64,000 nucleotides of DNA from Trichocoleus sp. FACHB-40 (GCF_014695915.1 NZ_JACJPF010000068.1:1-64000); one strand, 5' to 3'; shown: positions 7,848 to 17,887, counted from the first letter of the stretch. Numbers and translations: made by a program. Notes: generated by a model not told the origin, from the sequence alone.

Positions 7848-7954
7848 AGGGACTGGGGACTGGGGATTGGGGATTGGGGATTGGGGATTGGGGAAAAGGA
7901 AGGCGGTGATGGTAGTTGATATCAAAGGGATTGGGGACTGGGGACTGGGGATTG
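7848..7954. repeat. STRR-type heptamer repeats and a 25-bp direct repeat
   Basis: GGGGATT/GGGGACT heptamers occur in tandem at 7848-7894 and 7926-7954, with complementary ones at 8148-8191. An exact 25-bp unit (7902-7926) recurs at 7966-7990. The 439-base gap 7752-8190 holds these repeats and the MITE-like element and no gene. Confidence 0.8.
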
Positions 7955-7982
7955 AAGAAGAGGGCGGCGGTGATGGTAGTTG

Positions 7983-8122
7983 ATATCAAATCCGGTTGAT
8001 TGCCCATAATATAAAGAACCCTAAGAGAGCCACAGCCGCAGGCGGTGGCTCTCCTCTAGGTTCTTCGGGGAAGGGCTGGGGTGAGCTGAGTCTTAATTGT
8101 GGGTAATTACCGAATTTGATAT
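7983..8122. mobile_element. MITE-like element with imperfect terminal inverted repeats
   Basis: The first 24 bases (7983-8006, starting ATATCAAATCCGG) match the complement of the last 23 (8100-8122) at about 20 positions. Inside is a long hairpin pairing GAGAGCCAC with GTGGCTCTC (about 8030-8053). It has no coding capacity, and its 140-bp length fits a non-autonomous element. Confidence 0.5.
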
Positions 8123-8190
8123 GACTTGTCTCAGGTTTGGATTCTTTCCCAATCCCCAATCCCCAGTCCCCAATCCCCAGCCTCCAATCC

Positions 8191-9642
8191 CTAAGCTCTG
8201 ATGATTTGGTTCCAACCTTGGATGACTTCCTTTAAAGGCTCAGGCAAACGGTCTTGTACCATATCCACATAGCGGGTTGTACCTTGCTTGCTGGAGATGG
8301 TGACGGTGATATAGTCAGCAGCACCTTGGGAAGCAGGGTAACTGAGTTGGTTGAACTTCGCTAATTGCGCCTGATTGAGTATCTGTTGAAACTGTTGCAG
8401 TTCGCGGCGGGAAATTTGGTATTTTTGTTCCGCAGAGGTAGCGCCATTGGAGCTAACCTGTTGGCGAATCATCCGCCCATCATTAAATAGAATAGTTTGA
8501 TAGGTGCGACCAGTTATACCGCCACTAGAGATGGTGCGAAAGAGGACATCTTTCCCCAAAGAGGGTGGTAGTTCGCTTGTAGAAATCTTTGTCGGATTGA
8601 TGGTGTTAGCATTGCCTATCTGGCTAGCAGCTCTATTCAACCGGACGGTAGTAGCATCTTGATTAGCGTGATAAACCAAGATTTGTTGACCTGCTTCTAC
8701 AGTTACCTGCCAACCGCGTATTAGGATTCTAGGACAAGCTACATTGCGATCGCCCAAACCTAGACAACCATCCCAATTCTTTTGTTCAGCCTTGAGTACG
8801 CGCAGTTGAGAAACTGACAACCTGGTTTGTCGGGAAGCCCTCTGCAACACAGCATCTTTAACCGGGTTTGGCAAACTAGCTGTCTGATCAAGCTTGACGA
8901 TAGAACCACTGGAATTAGTACGATAAAACCAGCGTTGTTGATTGGCTTCTACAATCACCTGCCAACCTTCTACAGTTGCTTGAGAACAGAGAATGTTAGG
9001 CTCATATAGGCCTAGACAGCCATCAGACCATGTTTTCTTGTCAGCCTGGACGATACGGACTTGATCGGTTGTCAAATTTAACCGCTTGGCTGCGTCCTGT
9101 TTTACAGGGGTGGCAACGGATTGGGGTAAATTTGCAGGTAAGTTGGTGACAGGAGAAGTGGAGTTTTCTTGGCGTATAGTTCTTCCGGTGTTATCGGTGC
9201 GATAAACCCAAGTTTTGCTACCGTCAGTCACAACAACGCGCCAACCTGGGACTATAACTGCGGCACATAATTCAGCGGCAGTGCCAAGTCCCAAACAGCC
9301 ATCTGTCCACTTCTGGCGACTAGACTCTTTAATGCTGAATTTTTGAACATTAATGCCAGTTTGACGCGACAAATCGACAAGGACAGCATTGGCGACGCGG
9401 GGGGGTAAGCGATCGCTTTGTTGCTGCTTGAGAAAAGCTTCCCCGCCAGATAAGCTTTGGGCGAGGCTAACATCTTTCACTTTGACGAGTTTAGCGCTAG
9501 ACTCAGAAAGTGTTGCTGGAGCAGCAAAAGCTGCTTGCAACAGCGTCATACTAGCGCCCAAGGACAAAATGCCAGTTAGCACCATAGCAAGTGTTTGACT
9601 TCTGGTTACTGGTATGGAGTGATTTTGGAAAATGCGTTTCAT
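8191..9642 (-). CDS. Secreted protein with three DGCLGLG repeats
   Basis: A 483-residue protein with a signal peptide (residues 1-42, hydrophobic core then AFAAPA). Three repeats of ~85 residues follow, each with a helix (AVLVDLSRQTG-like), W-x-DGCLGLG, a second Cys a few residues on, GW-x-V-x-V and a YRT/YHA strand; they begin near residues 85, 165 and 250. Two Cys per repeat suggest a disulphide. The last ~120 residues are a separate alpha/beta region (LFNDGRMIRQQ and ITVTISSKQGTTRYVDM). I know similar exported cyanobacterial proteins but no assigned function. It stands alone between repeats and rdgB. Confidence 0.75.
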   Translation of the reverse strand: MKRIFQNHSIPVTRSQTLAMVLTGILSLGASMTLLQAAFAAPATLSESSAKLVKVKDVSLAQSLSGGEAFLKQQQSDRLPPRVANAVLVDLSRQTGINVQKFSIKESSRQKWTDGCLGLGTAAELCAAVIVPGWRVVVTDGSKTWVYRTDNTGRTIRQENSTSPVTNLPANLPQSVATPVKQDAAKRLNLTTDQVRIVQADKKTWSDGCLGLYEPNILCSQATVEGWQVIVEANQQRWFYRTNSSGSIVKLDQTASLPNPVKDAVLQRASRQTRLSVSQLRVLKAEQKNWDGCLGLGDRNVACPRILIRGWQVTVEAGQQILVYHANQDATTVRLNRAASQIGNANTINPTKISTSELPPSLGKDVLFRTISSGGITGRTYQTILFNDGRMIRQQVSSNGATSAEQKYQISRRELQQFQQILNQAQLAKFNQLSYPASQGAADYITVTISSKQGTTRYVDMVQDRLPEPLKEVIQGWNQIIRA

Positions 9643-9808
9643 CAGAACCTCAAAAATTTTCTAATTCCATTGGAGAGCGCACTAATTGAAACGAGCGGCA
9701 CTCCAAGGGTTATTTGTTGCGTGTAGCAGACAATAGGCTAGACGCTGCTATCCTGCTATTTAGTTCCAGGCTTGGCAGTAATAGCTTGCTTATAGAGAAT
9801 TAAGGAAT

Positions 9809-10384
9809 ATGACTTTGTTAGTAGTCGCTACGGGAAATCCAGGCAAGCTGCGGGAGATGCAGACATATCTAGCTGGATTGGACTGGGAATTGACGCTGAA
9901 GCCCGATGAATTAGAGATTGAGGAGACGGGCGACACCTTCATGGCTAATGCTTGCCTGAAGGCTTCCCAGGTGGCACTCGCTACTGGGGAATGGGCGATC
10001 GCAGATGATTCTGGTTTGGAAGTGGATGCCTTAGATGGCGCACCGGGTATCTATTCGGCTCGTTATGGAAAAACTGACCCAGAGCGAATTGAACGCTTGC
10101 TCAACGAGTTAGGTAATGAACTGAATCGGGAAGCTCAATTTGCTTGCGCGATCGCCATTGCTCGTCCTGATGGTGCGATTGCGATCGCTAGCGAGGGTGT
10201 TTGCCGGGGCGAAATCCTCCACTCCCCCCGCGGTACTGGTGGTTTCGGCTACGATCCGATTTTCTTCGTCCCACAAGAACAAATGACTTTTGCAGAAATG
10301 TCCCCAGATTTGAAGCGTCACTGGAGTCATCGGGGACAAGCCTTTAAAATTTTGTTACCCCAGCTTCAAGATATTAAATTTTAG
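9809..10384 (+). CDS. rdgB: XTP/dITP diphosphatase (non-canonical purine NTP pyrophosphatase)
   Basis: A 191-residue protein of full family length. The N-terminal VATGNPGKLREMQ is the triphosphate-binding signature. EETGDTFMANACLKA, ADDSGLEVDALDGAPGIYSARY and the C-terminal HRGQAFK complete the RdgB/HAM1 pattern; the Asp pair in ADDSGL binds metal and is catalytic. The enzyme removes ITP, XTP and their deoxy forms by hydrolysis to the monophosphate, keeping deaminated purines out of DNA and RNA. It is cytoplasmic, appears monocistronic and converges on glnB. Confidence 0.95.
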   Translation: MTLLVVATGNPGKLREMQTYLAGLDWELTLKPDELEIEETGDTFMANACLKASQVALATGEWAIADDSGLEVDALDGAPGIYSARYGKTDPERIERLLNELGNELNREAQFACAIAIARPDGAIAIASEGVCRGEILHSPRGTGGFGYDPIFFVPQEQMTFAEMSPDLKRHWSHRGQAFKILLPQLQDIKF

Positions 10385-10390
10385 ATTTTG

Positions 10391-10449
10391 CGGAGGCGAA
10401 GCAGTTTCCCCGCCTCCGATGATTTTAGATTCAAGAACAATCTAAAATC
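10391..10449. terminator. Two hairpins between convergent rdgB and glnB
   Basis: CGGAGGCG (10391-10398) pairs with CGCCTCCG (10411-10418). GATTTTAGATT (10421-10431) pairs exactly with AATCTAAAATC (10439-10449). Their place just after rdgB and before the end of glnB suggests termination in both directions. Confidence 0.6.
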
Positions 10450-10555
10450 ACGCGATATTTTGGGAAGAACGGGAGGTTGGGGGAAGAACCAGTAATGGTT
10501 CAACTCCCTCATCAATCTCCCCAAAAATCGCTTCAAAATCCAAAATCCAAAATCG

Positions 10556-10906
<351 letters not shown>

Positions 10907-11007
10907 TCAGTTTGTTGTGAATTTCGTGTATCTGTACAACCAATTTGTACAACCAAAAGTATCAGTGTGCGGCGGCTATTTTTTATCACTGCTCAAACAA
11001 AGATTTT

Positions 11008-11021
11008 GTATTCTATGATAC
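11008..11021 (-). promoter_or_regulatory. NtcA-binding box upstream of glnB
   Basis: GTA-N8-TAC in exact form, 114 bases before the glnB start. On the glnB strand an A-rich TAAAAA sequence begins 22 bases after the box, the usual spacing to the -10 element of NtcA-activated promoters. The rest of the 10895-11289 gap contains two TGTACAACC direct repeats (about 10933-10954) and no gene. Confidence 0.65.
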
Positions 11022-11289
11022 ATATGTTTGGGAGCGATTGTTCTGAGAAACAATCGTGCTGTAGCGGCTGCTTTGCCGCGAAGCGATGGCTGTGAGTGTA
11101 GTAGTATTTCGGCACAGAGCTTTTTTAACCTGTTAATCCCCAACCCCCATGACTTAGGAGCTACGATATCGGGTTAAAAAAGAGCAATGTTCCTTTAACC
11201 TCTAACCTCAATGCACACTTTATCAAAACAGGTAGATTTTTCTCAATGTCCGCCCATTACAAACTAAAGGGTGAATTGGCGATGCAAGC

Positions 11290-11901
11290 TTAACGACTAT
11301 TATTATTTAGAAGCGGGCGCACAATCAAAAAGCCCGTACCAAATGCCGTCGCCACGATGAGAAAAATGACCAGCAATAACCACCACCCACTAACATCTGG
11401 GGAACGTTCTGGTGGGGTTGGGCGACGATACCTACCTTCTTCGTGTTCTATAACCAAGTTTTCAGGAAAGGTGGATGAGATTGGTTCAGATTTGGGAGGA
11501 GGTAAGACTTCCACGGATCTCTCCACCCCAGCAGGACGAGGAGGACGCGGTTGCGAACGCCGCTTAGGTGATTTTTCGTCTCTAGTCCGAACTTCCGGTT
11601 CGACTAGAGGCGGAATGAAATCAACTCGGTTCCCGGTGGAAAGGGAATCTACCACCTGTTGCGCGTGCAAAGAAACTTGGGCAACTTTTTCTATTTCTTG
11701 TCGCAGTTGTTGATTTTCTTGGGCTAACTGCTGATTTTGGGTATTCAGCGAGTCTAGCATCGCTTGCGCTGCTTGCAACTCAGCGGAGAGTTCCTTGTAA
11801 ACAGAAATTGGCACAGACGGGCGATAGGCTGTGGATGGATGGGAGGCCTGCTCTGGGAAATGAGCAGTTTGCATGGGCGATCTGGTAGTAGGATTGGACA
11901 T
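11290..11901 (-). CDS. Coiled-coil membrane-anchored protein, cyanobacterial hypothetical
   Basis: A 203-residue protein with three parts. Residues 30-85 are a Gln/Leu-rich coiled coil (LDSLNTQNQQLAQENQQLRQ). Residues 95-170 are a basic, proline-rich linker. A single C-terminal membrane helix (SGWWLLLVIFLIVATAFGTG) is followed by a short basic end. With no signal peptide it is probably a tail-anchored protein with its body in the cytoplasm. I do not know its function. Neighbours give no clue: glnB upstream in the map and thiD behind it are separate units. Confidence 0.65.
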   Translation of the reverse strand: MSNPTTRSPMQTAHFPEQASHPSTAYRPSVPISVYKELSAELQAAQAMLDSLNTQNQQLAQENQQLRQEIEKVAQVSLHAQQVVDSLSTGNRVDFIPPLVEPEVRTRDEKSPKRRSQPRPPRPAGVERSVEVLPPPKSEPISSTFPENLVIEHEEGRYRRPTPPERSPDVSGWWLLLVIFLIVATAFGTGFLIVRPLLNNNSR

Positions 11902-12048
11902 TATTGGTTTAGCCTAAGTTCTGTAAGGCAACAATAGTGTAAAATTGCGCGACTCTGACAGCCATTTTTTAACAAATTTGCTCTAGTTACAACCACACAA
12001 GCCTGTAAATTTAGAAATTTTAGATTGTCAACCCGAAAGTGTCTAGAC

Positions 12049-12876
12049 TCAGGGTGTCTTTCCTTGCAGGAGGGGAAAAAAGTGTCCTACGGGGCCCTGA
12101 CCTTGACCAATGGCTAAAGAGTATCTTAATGCAGTGGTGACGTAATCTTTGGCTTTTTGTACCGCAGATAAGCGATCGCACCCTAGAGCTAGATTAGCAG
12201 CGATCGCAGCTGCCAGAGTACAACCCGTCCCATGAGTATTGCTGGTATCCACCACCGCTGTTTTCAAAGTTTCCAATTTGTGACCATCAAACCAAACATC
12301 AACGCCGCGTAAATTTCCCTCCATTGCTCCTCCCTTGACCAATACAGCCTTTGCTCCCAGCTGATGGATGCGTTGGGCAGCAGCCCGCATATCATCTAGA
12401 GTATGAAGCTGCAAACCGCTTAATAGTTGAGCCTCGTAGCGGTTCGGTGTCACAATCGTTGCCTTGGGGATCAAGACATTCTGTAAAGTTGCTACAGCCT
12501 CATCGTTAATCAACACAGCGCCCGTGCGCGATACCATTACCGGATCTACCACTAAATTATTAAGTTTCAGAACTTCTACCTGCTGTGCCACAGCCGCGAT
12601 AATTTCCGCTGTGAGCAACATTCCCGTTTTCACTGCTTGCACGCCGATATCCGTCACCACAGCCTCAATCTGAGCGACAACCGCATCTACTGGTAGAGCA
12701 TCAACCCGCGTCACCAAGACCGTATTCTGAGCCGTCACGCAAGTTATAGCACTGGTGCCATGAACGCAGTGAAAGGCAAACGTTCGTAAATCAGCTTGAA
12801 TACCCGCACCGCCGCCGCTATCGGAACCAGCGATGGTGAGAGCAACAGGAACGCTTGATTTGTCTATAACACTCAT
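12049..12876 (-). CDS. thiD: Hydroxymethylpyrimidine/phosphomethylpyrimidine kinase
   Basis: I chose the start at 12876 (MSVIDKSSVPVALTIAGSDS), giving 275 residues, the family size; a start at 12942 would add 22 residues encoded by an STRR-like repeat. AGSDSGGGAGIQADL is the HMP-binding N-terminal motif, DPVMVSRTGAVLI lies in the middle, and DTSNTHGTGCTLAAAIA holds the ribokinase-fold catalytic Cys/Gly loop. It phosphorylates HMP and then HMP-P to HMP-PP for thiamine synthesis. It is not clustered with other thi genes. Confidence 0.93.
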   Translation of the reverse strand: MSVIDKSSVPVALTIAGSDSGGGAGIQADLRTFAFHCVHGTSAITCVTAQNTVLVTRVDALPVDAVVAQIEAVVTDIGVQAVKTGMLLTAEIIAAVAQQVEVLKLNNLVVDPVMVSRTGAVLINDEAVATLQNVLIPKATIVTPNRYEAQLLSGLQLHTLDDMRAAAQRIHQLGAKAVLVKGGAMEGNLRGVDVWFDGHKLETLKTAVVDTSNTHGTGCTLAAAIAANLALGCDRLSAVQKAKDYVTTALRYSLAIGQGQGPVGHFFPLLQGKTP

Positions 12877-12879
12877 ATT

Positions 12880-13155
12880 AGAAATTGGTAATTGGTAAAT
12901 AAGGTAATTGGGGCAATCAAGTACATCGTAAGTAGCATTCATTACCTGTTACCTATTACTTGTTACCTCATATTGCAATTAAATTGACCCGATTTCGCCT
13001 AAAAATATAGATTGTGCAAATAGCTAAACCTACAGCGCTCTTGGCAGTGTCCAAGAATGCCGCATCCTGCTAATAAATTTCCCACCAATTATTAAAAATT
13101 AAAAATTAAAGATTAAAAATTTTTCATTTTTAATGCTTTATTTTTAATTTTTAAT
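12880..13155. repeat. AT-rich heptamer repeats between thiD and ftsZ
   Basis: ATTGGTA-like units lie at 12890-12915, complementary TTACCTATTACTTGTTACC at 12947-12965, and ATTAAAA heptamers with their complements at 13090-13155. The last set can fold into a long AT hairpin just after ftsZ. No gene is seen here. Confidence 0.65.
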
Positions 13156-13159
13156 TCCT

Positions 13160-14437
13160 CTAACGTTGTGGTGGACGGCGTCTGCGGAGAAAGTCTGGAA
13201 TATCCAATCCGGAGCCAGCTTCTGGTCTAGGTTCATAAATAGGCGCGGGTGGAGGAACTGGTGTTGGTGCAACTGGGCGCTGTTGTTGTCTGGGGGTGCG
13301 CGTTTCTCTCGCTGCTGGTGTGGACTGAACTTCTCCACTAAATCCCGTAGCAATAACGGTAATTCTCACCTCGCCTTGCAGCCTGTCATCAATCACTGCT
13401 CCAAAGATGATATTAGCGTTGGGATCGACAACCTCATAGATTGTTTCCGCTGCGGCGTTCACCTCGTGTAGCGTCAAGTCGCTGCCGCCTGTAATGTTAA
13501 ATACTACACCTCTAGCTCCTTCAATCGAGGACTCTAGCAAGGGGGAAGAAATTGCGGCAACTGCGGCTTCTCTGGCTCTTGATTTCCCAGAGCCAACACC
13601 GATTCCCATCATCGCCGATCCCGCATCTGCCATCACTGCGCGCACATCGGCAAAGTCAACATTTACTAGGCCGGGGATAGTAATAATATCAGATATCCCT
13701 TGCACACCCTGGCGCAGGATGTCATCTGCCATTAAAAAGGCTTCTTGTACTGGGGTTTGTTCTTGAATTACCGACAACAGCTTATTGTTGGGGATCACGA
13801 TTAGGGTGTCTACCCGACTTTGCAAAGCGGCAATGCCTTCATCTGCCTGAGAAGTGCGGCGGCGTCCCTCGAAGGTGAAAGGACGAGTGACAACACCCAC
13901 CGTCAATGCTCCCATTTCTTTAGCCACTTCCGCGACAACCGGGGCGGCACCAGTACCGGTACCGCCGCCCATACCAGCGGTGATGAACACTAAATCGGTG
14001 TTTTCTAGGGCATGAGCGATTTCGTCCCGCGATTCTTCTGCTGCCTTTTGCCCGATGGCAGGATTGCCACCAGCACCCAAACCTCGTGTCAATTTTTGTC
14101 CCATTTGCAAGCGTCTGGGGGCTAACGAGTGCGATAGTGACTGGGCATCTGTATTGATTGACCAAAACTCAACGCCACTTACATCACTGGCGATCATGCG
14201 ATTAACCGCATTGCCTCCACCCCCACCAACACCAATCACTTTAATTTTGGCGACGCTACCTGGCACGATGTTGTCACTCCTGGTTTCTTCCTTGGGTGTC
14301 TTGCTGGCATCGTGTTGACCTAAATGTAACCCAGCGTTGTTAAACGGGTTGGCGTTGTCCACGGAGAGTGGACGAAGAGCGTTTCCTGTGGTGTGTGAGC
14401 TTTGATTGTCAAGCCCTGGTTTACTATTGAGCGTCAT
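13160..14437 (-). CDS. ftsZ: Cell division GTPase FtsZ
   Basis: A 425-residue tubulin homologue. A ~65-residue N-terminal extension, common in cyanobacteria, precedes [33 protein letters not shown] is the GTP-binding tubulin signature, and [14 protein letters not shown] includes the synergy-loop Asp that completes the GTPase site between subunits. A Pro/Arg-rich linker leads to the C-terminal tail [12 protein letters not shown], which binds SepF/ZipN-type partners. It polymerises into the Z-ring. It lies downstream of ftsQ on the same strand with a 234-base gap, so it may have its own promoter as well. Confidence 0.97.
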   Translation of the reverse strand: MTLNSKPGLDNQSSHTTGNALRPLSVDNANPFNNAGLHLGQHDASKTPKEETRSDNIVPGSVAKIKVIGVGGGGGNAVNRMIASDVSGVEFWSINTDAQSLSHSLAPRRLQMGQKLTRGLGAGGNPAIGQKAAEESRDEIAHALENTDLVFITAGMGGGTGTGAAPVVAEVAKEMGALTVGVVTRPFTFEGRRRTSQADEGIAALQSRVDTLIVIPNNKLLSVIQEQTPVQEAFLMADDILRQGVQGISDIITIPGLVNVDFADVRAVMADAGSAMMGIGVGSGKSRAREAAVAAISSPLLESSIEGARGVVFNITGGSDLTLHEVNAAAETIYEVVDPNANIIFGAVIDDRLQGEVRITVIATGFSGEVQSTPAARETRTPRQQQRPVAPTPVPPPAPIYEPRPEAGSGLDIPDFLRRRRPPQR

Positions 14438-14671
14438 TGCAAATAGGAAGGGTCAATAAACAGCTTTTTCAGTTTAGGGAAGCGATATGAGTCAACTATA
14501 GGGTAAGTTGACCCTTAAAACCAACGAGTGTTATAGGTGCATTGACGTTCCTAAAGAGGTCTGGCGGCAACTGTCTGAAGGCTGATGCTGTTCTTAAAAT
14601 GCAGTATAAAGAATTAATTAATTTCGGGGGACGATTTCTGGGTTAAGCATGAGTTAGTTGTACCTATGATT

Positions 14672-15535
14672 TTAAGGGTTGTTGGTTGTCACCGGGGCGG
14701 TGACTTTTTTCATTTGAATGGCTGGAGAATCCGGGTTTTTCAGGTCGATATAGGCAATTTGGCTAGTGGAAAGATGGGCTGGCAAATCGCGCATTCGATC
14801 GAGGACAGCCAGCTGATAGGCAAATCGGGAACTATAAGAACCAAAATGTACCATTCCTTGCTCAGTACGAAGAATTAAATTGGCTGGTTGTTGCCAATTT
14901 ATCTCAAAAACTTTGACTGGGGAGCGGCTTACTGCATGGTAAAGTGCTGACCAGTAGGGGCGATATTCATCTCTATAGCCAATGATTTTTAAGGTGGGTA
15001 AGGGAAGAGTTGGCTTTAGTCCGGCGTAGCTTTCTAAGGGCATCCAGACGCCATCTTCGTCCAACAAACCAGCTGATAAGGGCTGGGGCGGCGATCCCGC
15101 ACGAGGTGTTGTTTTGGTTGGGGAAGAAGTGCGGGCTAAAAGAGCGATCGCTACCGGATGTCTCTCTTTAACTTGTACAGTCAAACTGGGCGGGAACAGT
15201 TGCCGGGTAACGGTGGCTTGTTCTATGGCTGGCTGCAATTCCAACTTTTCGGCAATGACTTCCGGTTGCAGGCGCAGCAAATACTGCGGGTAGGAAAGCG
15301 ATAGCAGCGACTGAATCGCTTGTTTTGAGAGAATTTTATTGCCTTCAATCTCAATTTGATCTGGTTTTAGGATCACCCAGGCGGGTAAAGTCGTTACCCA
15401 AACTAAACCGCCAGCCAATCCAGCGATGAATAGACTTCGCCAAACCGCCTGAAAAGATTTCATCCGTCGTTGGCGACGTAATTTTTGCCGTCTTTGGGTC
15501 AATTCTGTCTGAGATACTGATGCGATGCTTGTCAT
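14672..15535 (-). CDS. ftsQ: Cell division protein FtsQ-type (POTRA domain)
   Basis: A 287-residue bitopic protein. A basic cytoplasmic N-terminus (RRQKLRRQRRMKSFQ) is followed by one membrane helix (SLFIAGLAGGLVWVTTLPAW), then a POTRA domain at ~70-145 (IEIEGNKILSKQAIQSLL and ATVTRQLFPPSLTVQVKERHP), and an FtsQ C-terminal region (LLDEDGVWMPLESY). It links early and late divisome proteins at the septum. Its place before ftsZ matches the ftsQ-ftsZ order of cyanobacteria. Confidence 0.9.
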   Translation of the reverse strand: MTSIASVSQTELTQRRQKLRRQRRMKSFQAVWRSLFIAGLAGGLVWVTTLPAWVILKPDQIEIEGNKILSKQAIQSLLSLSYPQYLLRLQPEVIAEKLELQPAIEQATVTRQLFPPSLTVQVKERHPVAIALLARTSSPTKTTPRAGSPPQPLSAGLLDEDGVWMPLESYAGLKPTLPLPTLKIIGYRDEYRPYWSALYHAVSRSPVKVFEINWQQPANLILRTEQGMVHFGSYSSRFAYQLAVLDRMRDLPAHLSTSQIAYIDLKNPDSPAIQMKKVTAPVTTNNP

Positions 15536-16293
15536 CCTAACTTCTCAATCGGAGTTTTTGGTGCGCCAGACGTACTGCACTTAACAAAAAAAATTCTGTT
15601 TGGGGAGTTATCAAGCTTGATAACCCTACGTAACTTTAACCGAGATATCAGGAGTCGATCCCATTCCCACCTGAGAGGGAGATATCGCGGCACAAGTATC
15701 TGACCGTTGGCAAAAAATAACGATCACATAACCCATGTAATCCCAGCTTACATCTAGGTGATGTGAATCTTTTTCACCTTTCAACACGGGCCGTCAGGAA
15801 GTGTAGCGGAATATTACAACGTCTAAATATTAACGTGTGACAGCCATCATGGAATCACTTTAGGAAGATTATCAAGAAAATTTTGGATTGATCCCCAGAC
15901 AAAATCCTTTTTTCTTCTTTTGCTTGCGGTACCAGAGGGGAACTGGGAACTGGGGTAGGTATGCAAATTCACCCGATTGTCCTCTCACGCCAGCCTCTTG
16001 CCGATGCCCAAAGAGTAAGTAGCAAAAAAGACAAACTTTGTCTTTCCGGCTGGAGGATAAAAGCGATCGCGTTTAAACTTCGCCCCGCCATTCCTATCTC
16101 TAATAAGTAATCCGCTCTCATAGAAAGGGCATATATCATACATTTTATACGCAAAAAGAATACCAGAACGAACACATTTATGTGCAGGGGGGTGCTACCC
16201 TCCAACCCATAGAGGGGAAATTTAAGGGAAGCTATCCGGTAGAAGTAGAAGGGAGGTACCCAGAGGGATGCCCTTAACATAACAGAGGTCTAA
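15536..16293. other. Long intergenic region, no gene supported
   Basis: This 758-base stretch lies between divergent ftsQ and the P-loop ATPase. It holds an 18-bp perfect palindrome GTTATCAAGCTTGATAAC (15607-15624), 72 bases before ftsQ, which could be an operator. An open frame at 15969-16280 on the minus strand has no coding character. Confidence 0.5.
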
Positions 16294-17643
16294 ATGAAAC
16301 TGGACTTAATTAGATTTTATAAAGCCTGTAACCCAGCCAAGACCCTAATCTTCTCGAAGCCGGAGGATCGTTCGTACTATATCGATTTTTCCTCTGTACG
16401 GGGCGGAAAAATCATTGAGGCAATTGGGCGAACCATTACCCGAATTTCGCCCGACGATCCCACCAGCCAGATGTTTACAGGACATATCGGCTGTGGGAAA
16501 TCTACAGAACTGTTTCGCCTGAAAGCTGACTTGGAGGCACAGAAATTTCATGTAGTTTATTTCGAGTCTGGTCAAGAACTAGACATGGCGGATGTAGATA
16601 TCAGCGATATTTTACTGGCGATCGCGCGTCAAGTCAGCGAAAGCCTCGAAGAAATTCAGATTCGGCTAAAACCCAGTTACTTTGCCAATCTGTTCACGGA
16701 AATTAAAGATATCTTACAGACCCCCATCGACGTTTCAGCCGAAGCCGAGTTATCCATCGGTATTGGCAGAATTACCGCCAAAACCAAAGACAGTCCCAAA
16801 CTCCGGGATCAATTGCGCCAGTATCTGGAACCTCGAACCGAAGGCTTTTTGAAAGCTATCAACGAAGAATTGCTAAAACGGGCGAACGAGGAACTGAAGC
16901 GACGCGGTAAAAAAGGGTTGGTGGTGATTATCGATAACTTGGATCGCCTGGACAATACTCGCCCCTTAGCAGGTTCGCAAAAACTTTTGCCAGAGTACCT
17001 GTTTATCGACCGAGGCGGACAGTTACGCCGCCTGAATTGCCATGTAGTTTACACAATACCCCTGGCATTAATTTTTTCAAACGATTACGAAACCCTGAAA
17101 AATCGTCTGGGGGGTGGAGTTGCTCCCAAAGTATTGCCAATGGTACCAGTGCGAAACCGAGATGGTAGTGACTGCGAACCGGGAATGACTTTGCTGCGAA
17201 AAATGGTGATGGCGCGTGCTTTTCCAGAGGTAGCGCCAGAGCAGCATCATTTGCTAATAACAGAGATTTTCGATTCTCCGGAAACCCTTGCCCGATTGTG
17301 TCGCGTCAGTGGCGGTCATGTGCGAAACCTTCTGGGATTGCTCTATAGTTGCCTTCAGCAGGAAGATCCGCCATTTTCGCGCAGCTGTTTAGAGAACGTG
17401 ATTAAAGAGTATCGCGATGACTTGGTGCTGGCCATTGATGAAGAGGAGTGGGATTTGTTGTTTCAAGTGGTGCAACTGCAAACTCTTAAGGGTGAGAAAG
17501 AATACCAGAGTCTGCTTAGAAGTATGTTTGTCTTTGAATATCGCGACGAGCAGGGGCGCTGGTTTGGGCTGAATCCGGCTTTGACAGAAACGCCCAAATT
17601 CATGTCTTTCGCGACTATGAATGAGTTGCAGTTCCAAAAATAA
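16294..17643 (+). CDS. P-loop ATPase, cyanobacterial family of unknown role
   Basis: A 449-residue protein. Residues 1-60 have the motif KPEDRSYYIDFSSVRGGKII typical of a cyanobacterial ATPase group I recall. Walker A is GHIGCGKST (about 63-71), and Walker B is GLVVIIDNLDRLD (about 208-220), of the NACHT/STAND-like type with two acidic residues spaced as in VIIDNLD. A helical region with SGGHVRNLLGLL follows as the likely sensor/winged-helix part. It has no membrane helix or fused effector. It may be a regulatory or defence ATPase; nothing nearby decides. A strong terminator follows. Confidence 0.7.
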   Translation: MKLDLIRFYKACNPAKTLIFSKPEDRSYYIDFSSVRGGKIIEAIGRTITRISPDDPTSQMFTGHIGCGKSTELFRLKADLEAQKFHVVYFESGQELDMADVDISDILLAIARQVSESLEEIQIRLKPSYFANLFTEIKDILQTPIDVSAEAELSIGIGRITAKTKDSPKLRDQLRQYLEPRTEGFLKAINEELLKRANEELKRRGKKGLVVIIDNLDRLDNTRPLAGSQKLLPEYLFIDRGGQLRRLNCHVVYTIPLALIFSNDYETLKNRLGGGVAPKVLPMVPVRNRDGSDCEPGMTLLRKMVMARAFPEVAPEQHHLLITEIFDSPETLARLCRVSGGHVRNLLGLLYSCLQQEDPPFSRSCLENVIKEYRDDLVLAIDEEEWDLLFQVVQLQTLKGEKEYQSLLRSMFVFEYRDEQGRWFGLNPALTETPKFMSFATMNELQFQK

Positions 17644-17692
17644 AAAGGCAAAAAAAGAATTTCTTCTCTCCTTCCAGTCTCAGACGGGGAAT

Positions 17693-17739
17693 GCCTAATG
17701 TGTTAGCTTCGCTTAACATATTAGGCGTCAGTTTTTTTT
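17693..17739 (+). terminator. Rho-independent terminator
   Basis: A 13-bp stem (GCCTAATGTGTTA with TAACATATTAGGC, one mismatch) has a GCTTCGCT-type loop, and eight T residues follow at 17732-17739. It ends the ATPase gene at 17643. Past it, 17740-17880 holds a decayed dispersed palindrome repeat only. Confidence 0.85.
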
Positions 17740-17887
17740 GGCTGTAAGAGGGGAGGCGTAGCCATGCTGCATCCGTTCCCAGTCGGAGGCTGGAAGAATA
17801 CGAGGATAACAGTATCTGGATTCGGAGCGCGGTAAACTCTTTAAACTGGCTTGTAACCCAAAAGCCCCTGATAGTTAAAGAGATACC

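Noticed and set aside
15969-16280. Open frame on the minus strand between ftsQ and the ATPase gene
   Set aside because: Composition is hydrophobic and irregular, no ribosome site, and no family resemblance; it lies in promoter sequence of the ATPase gene.
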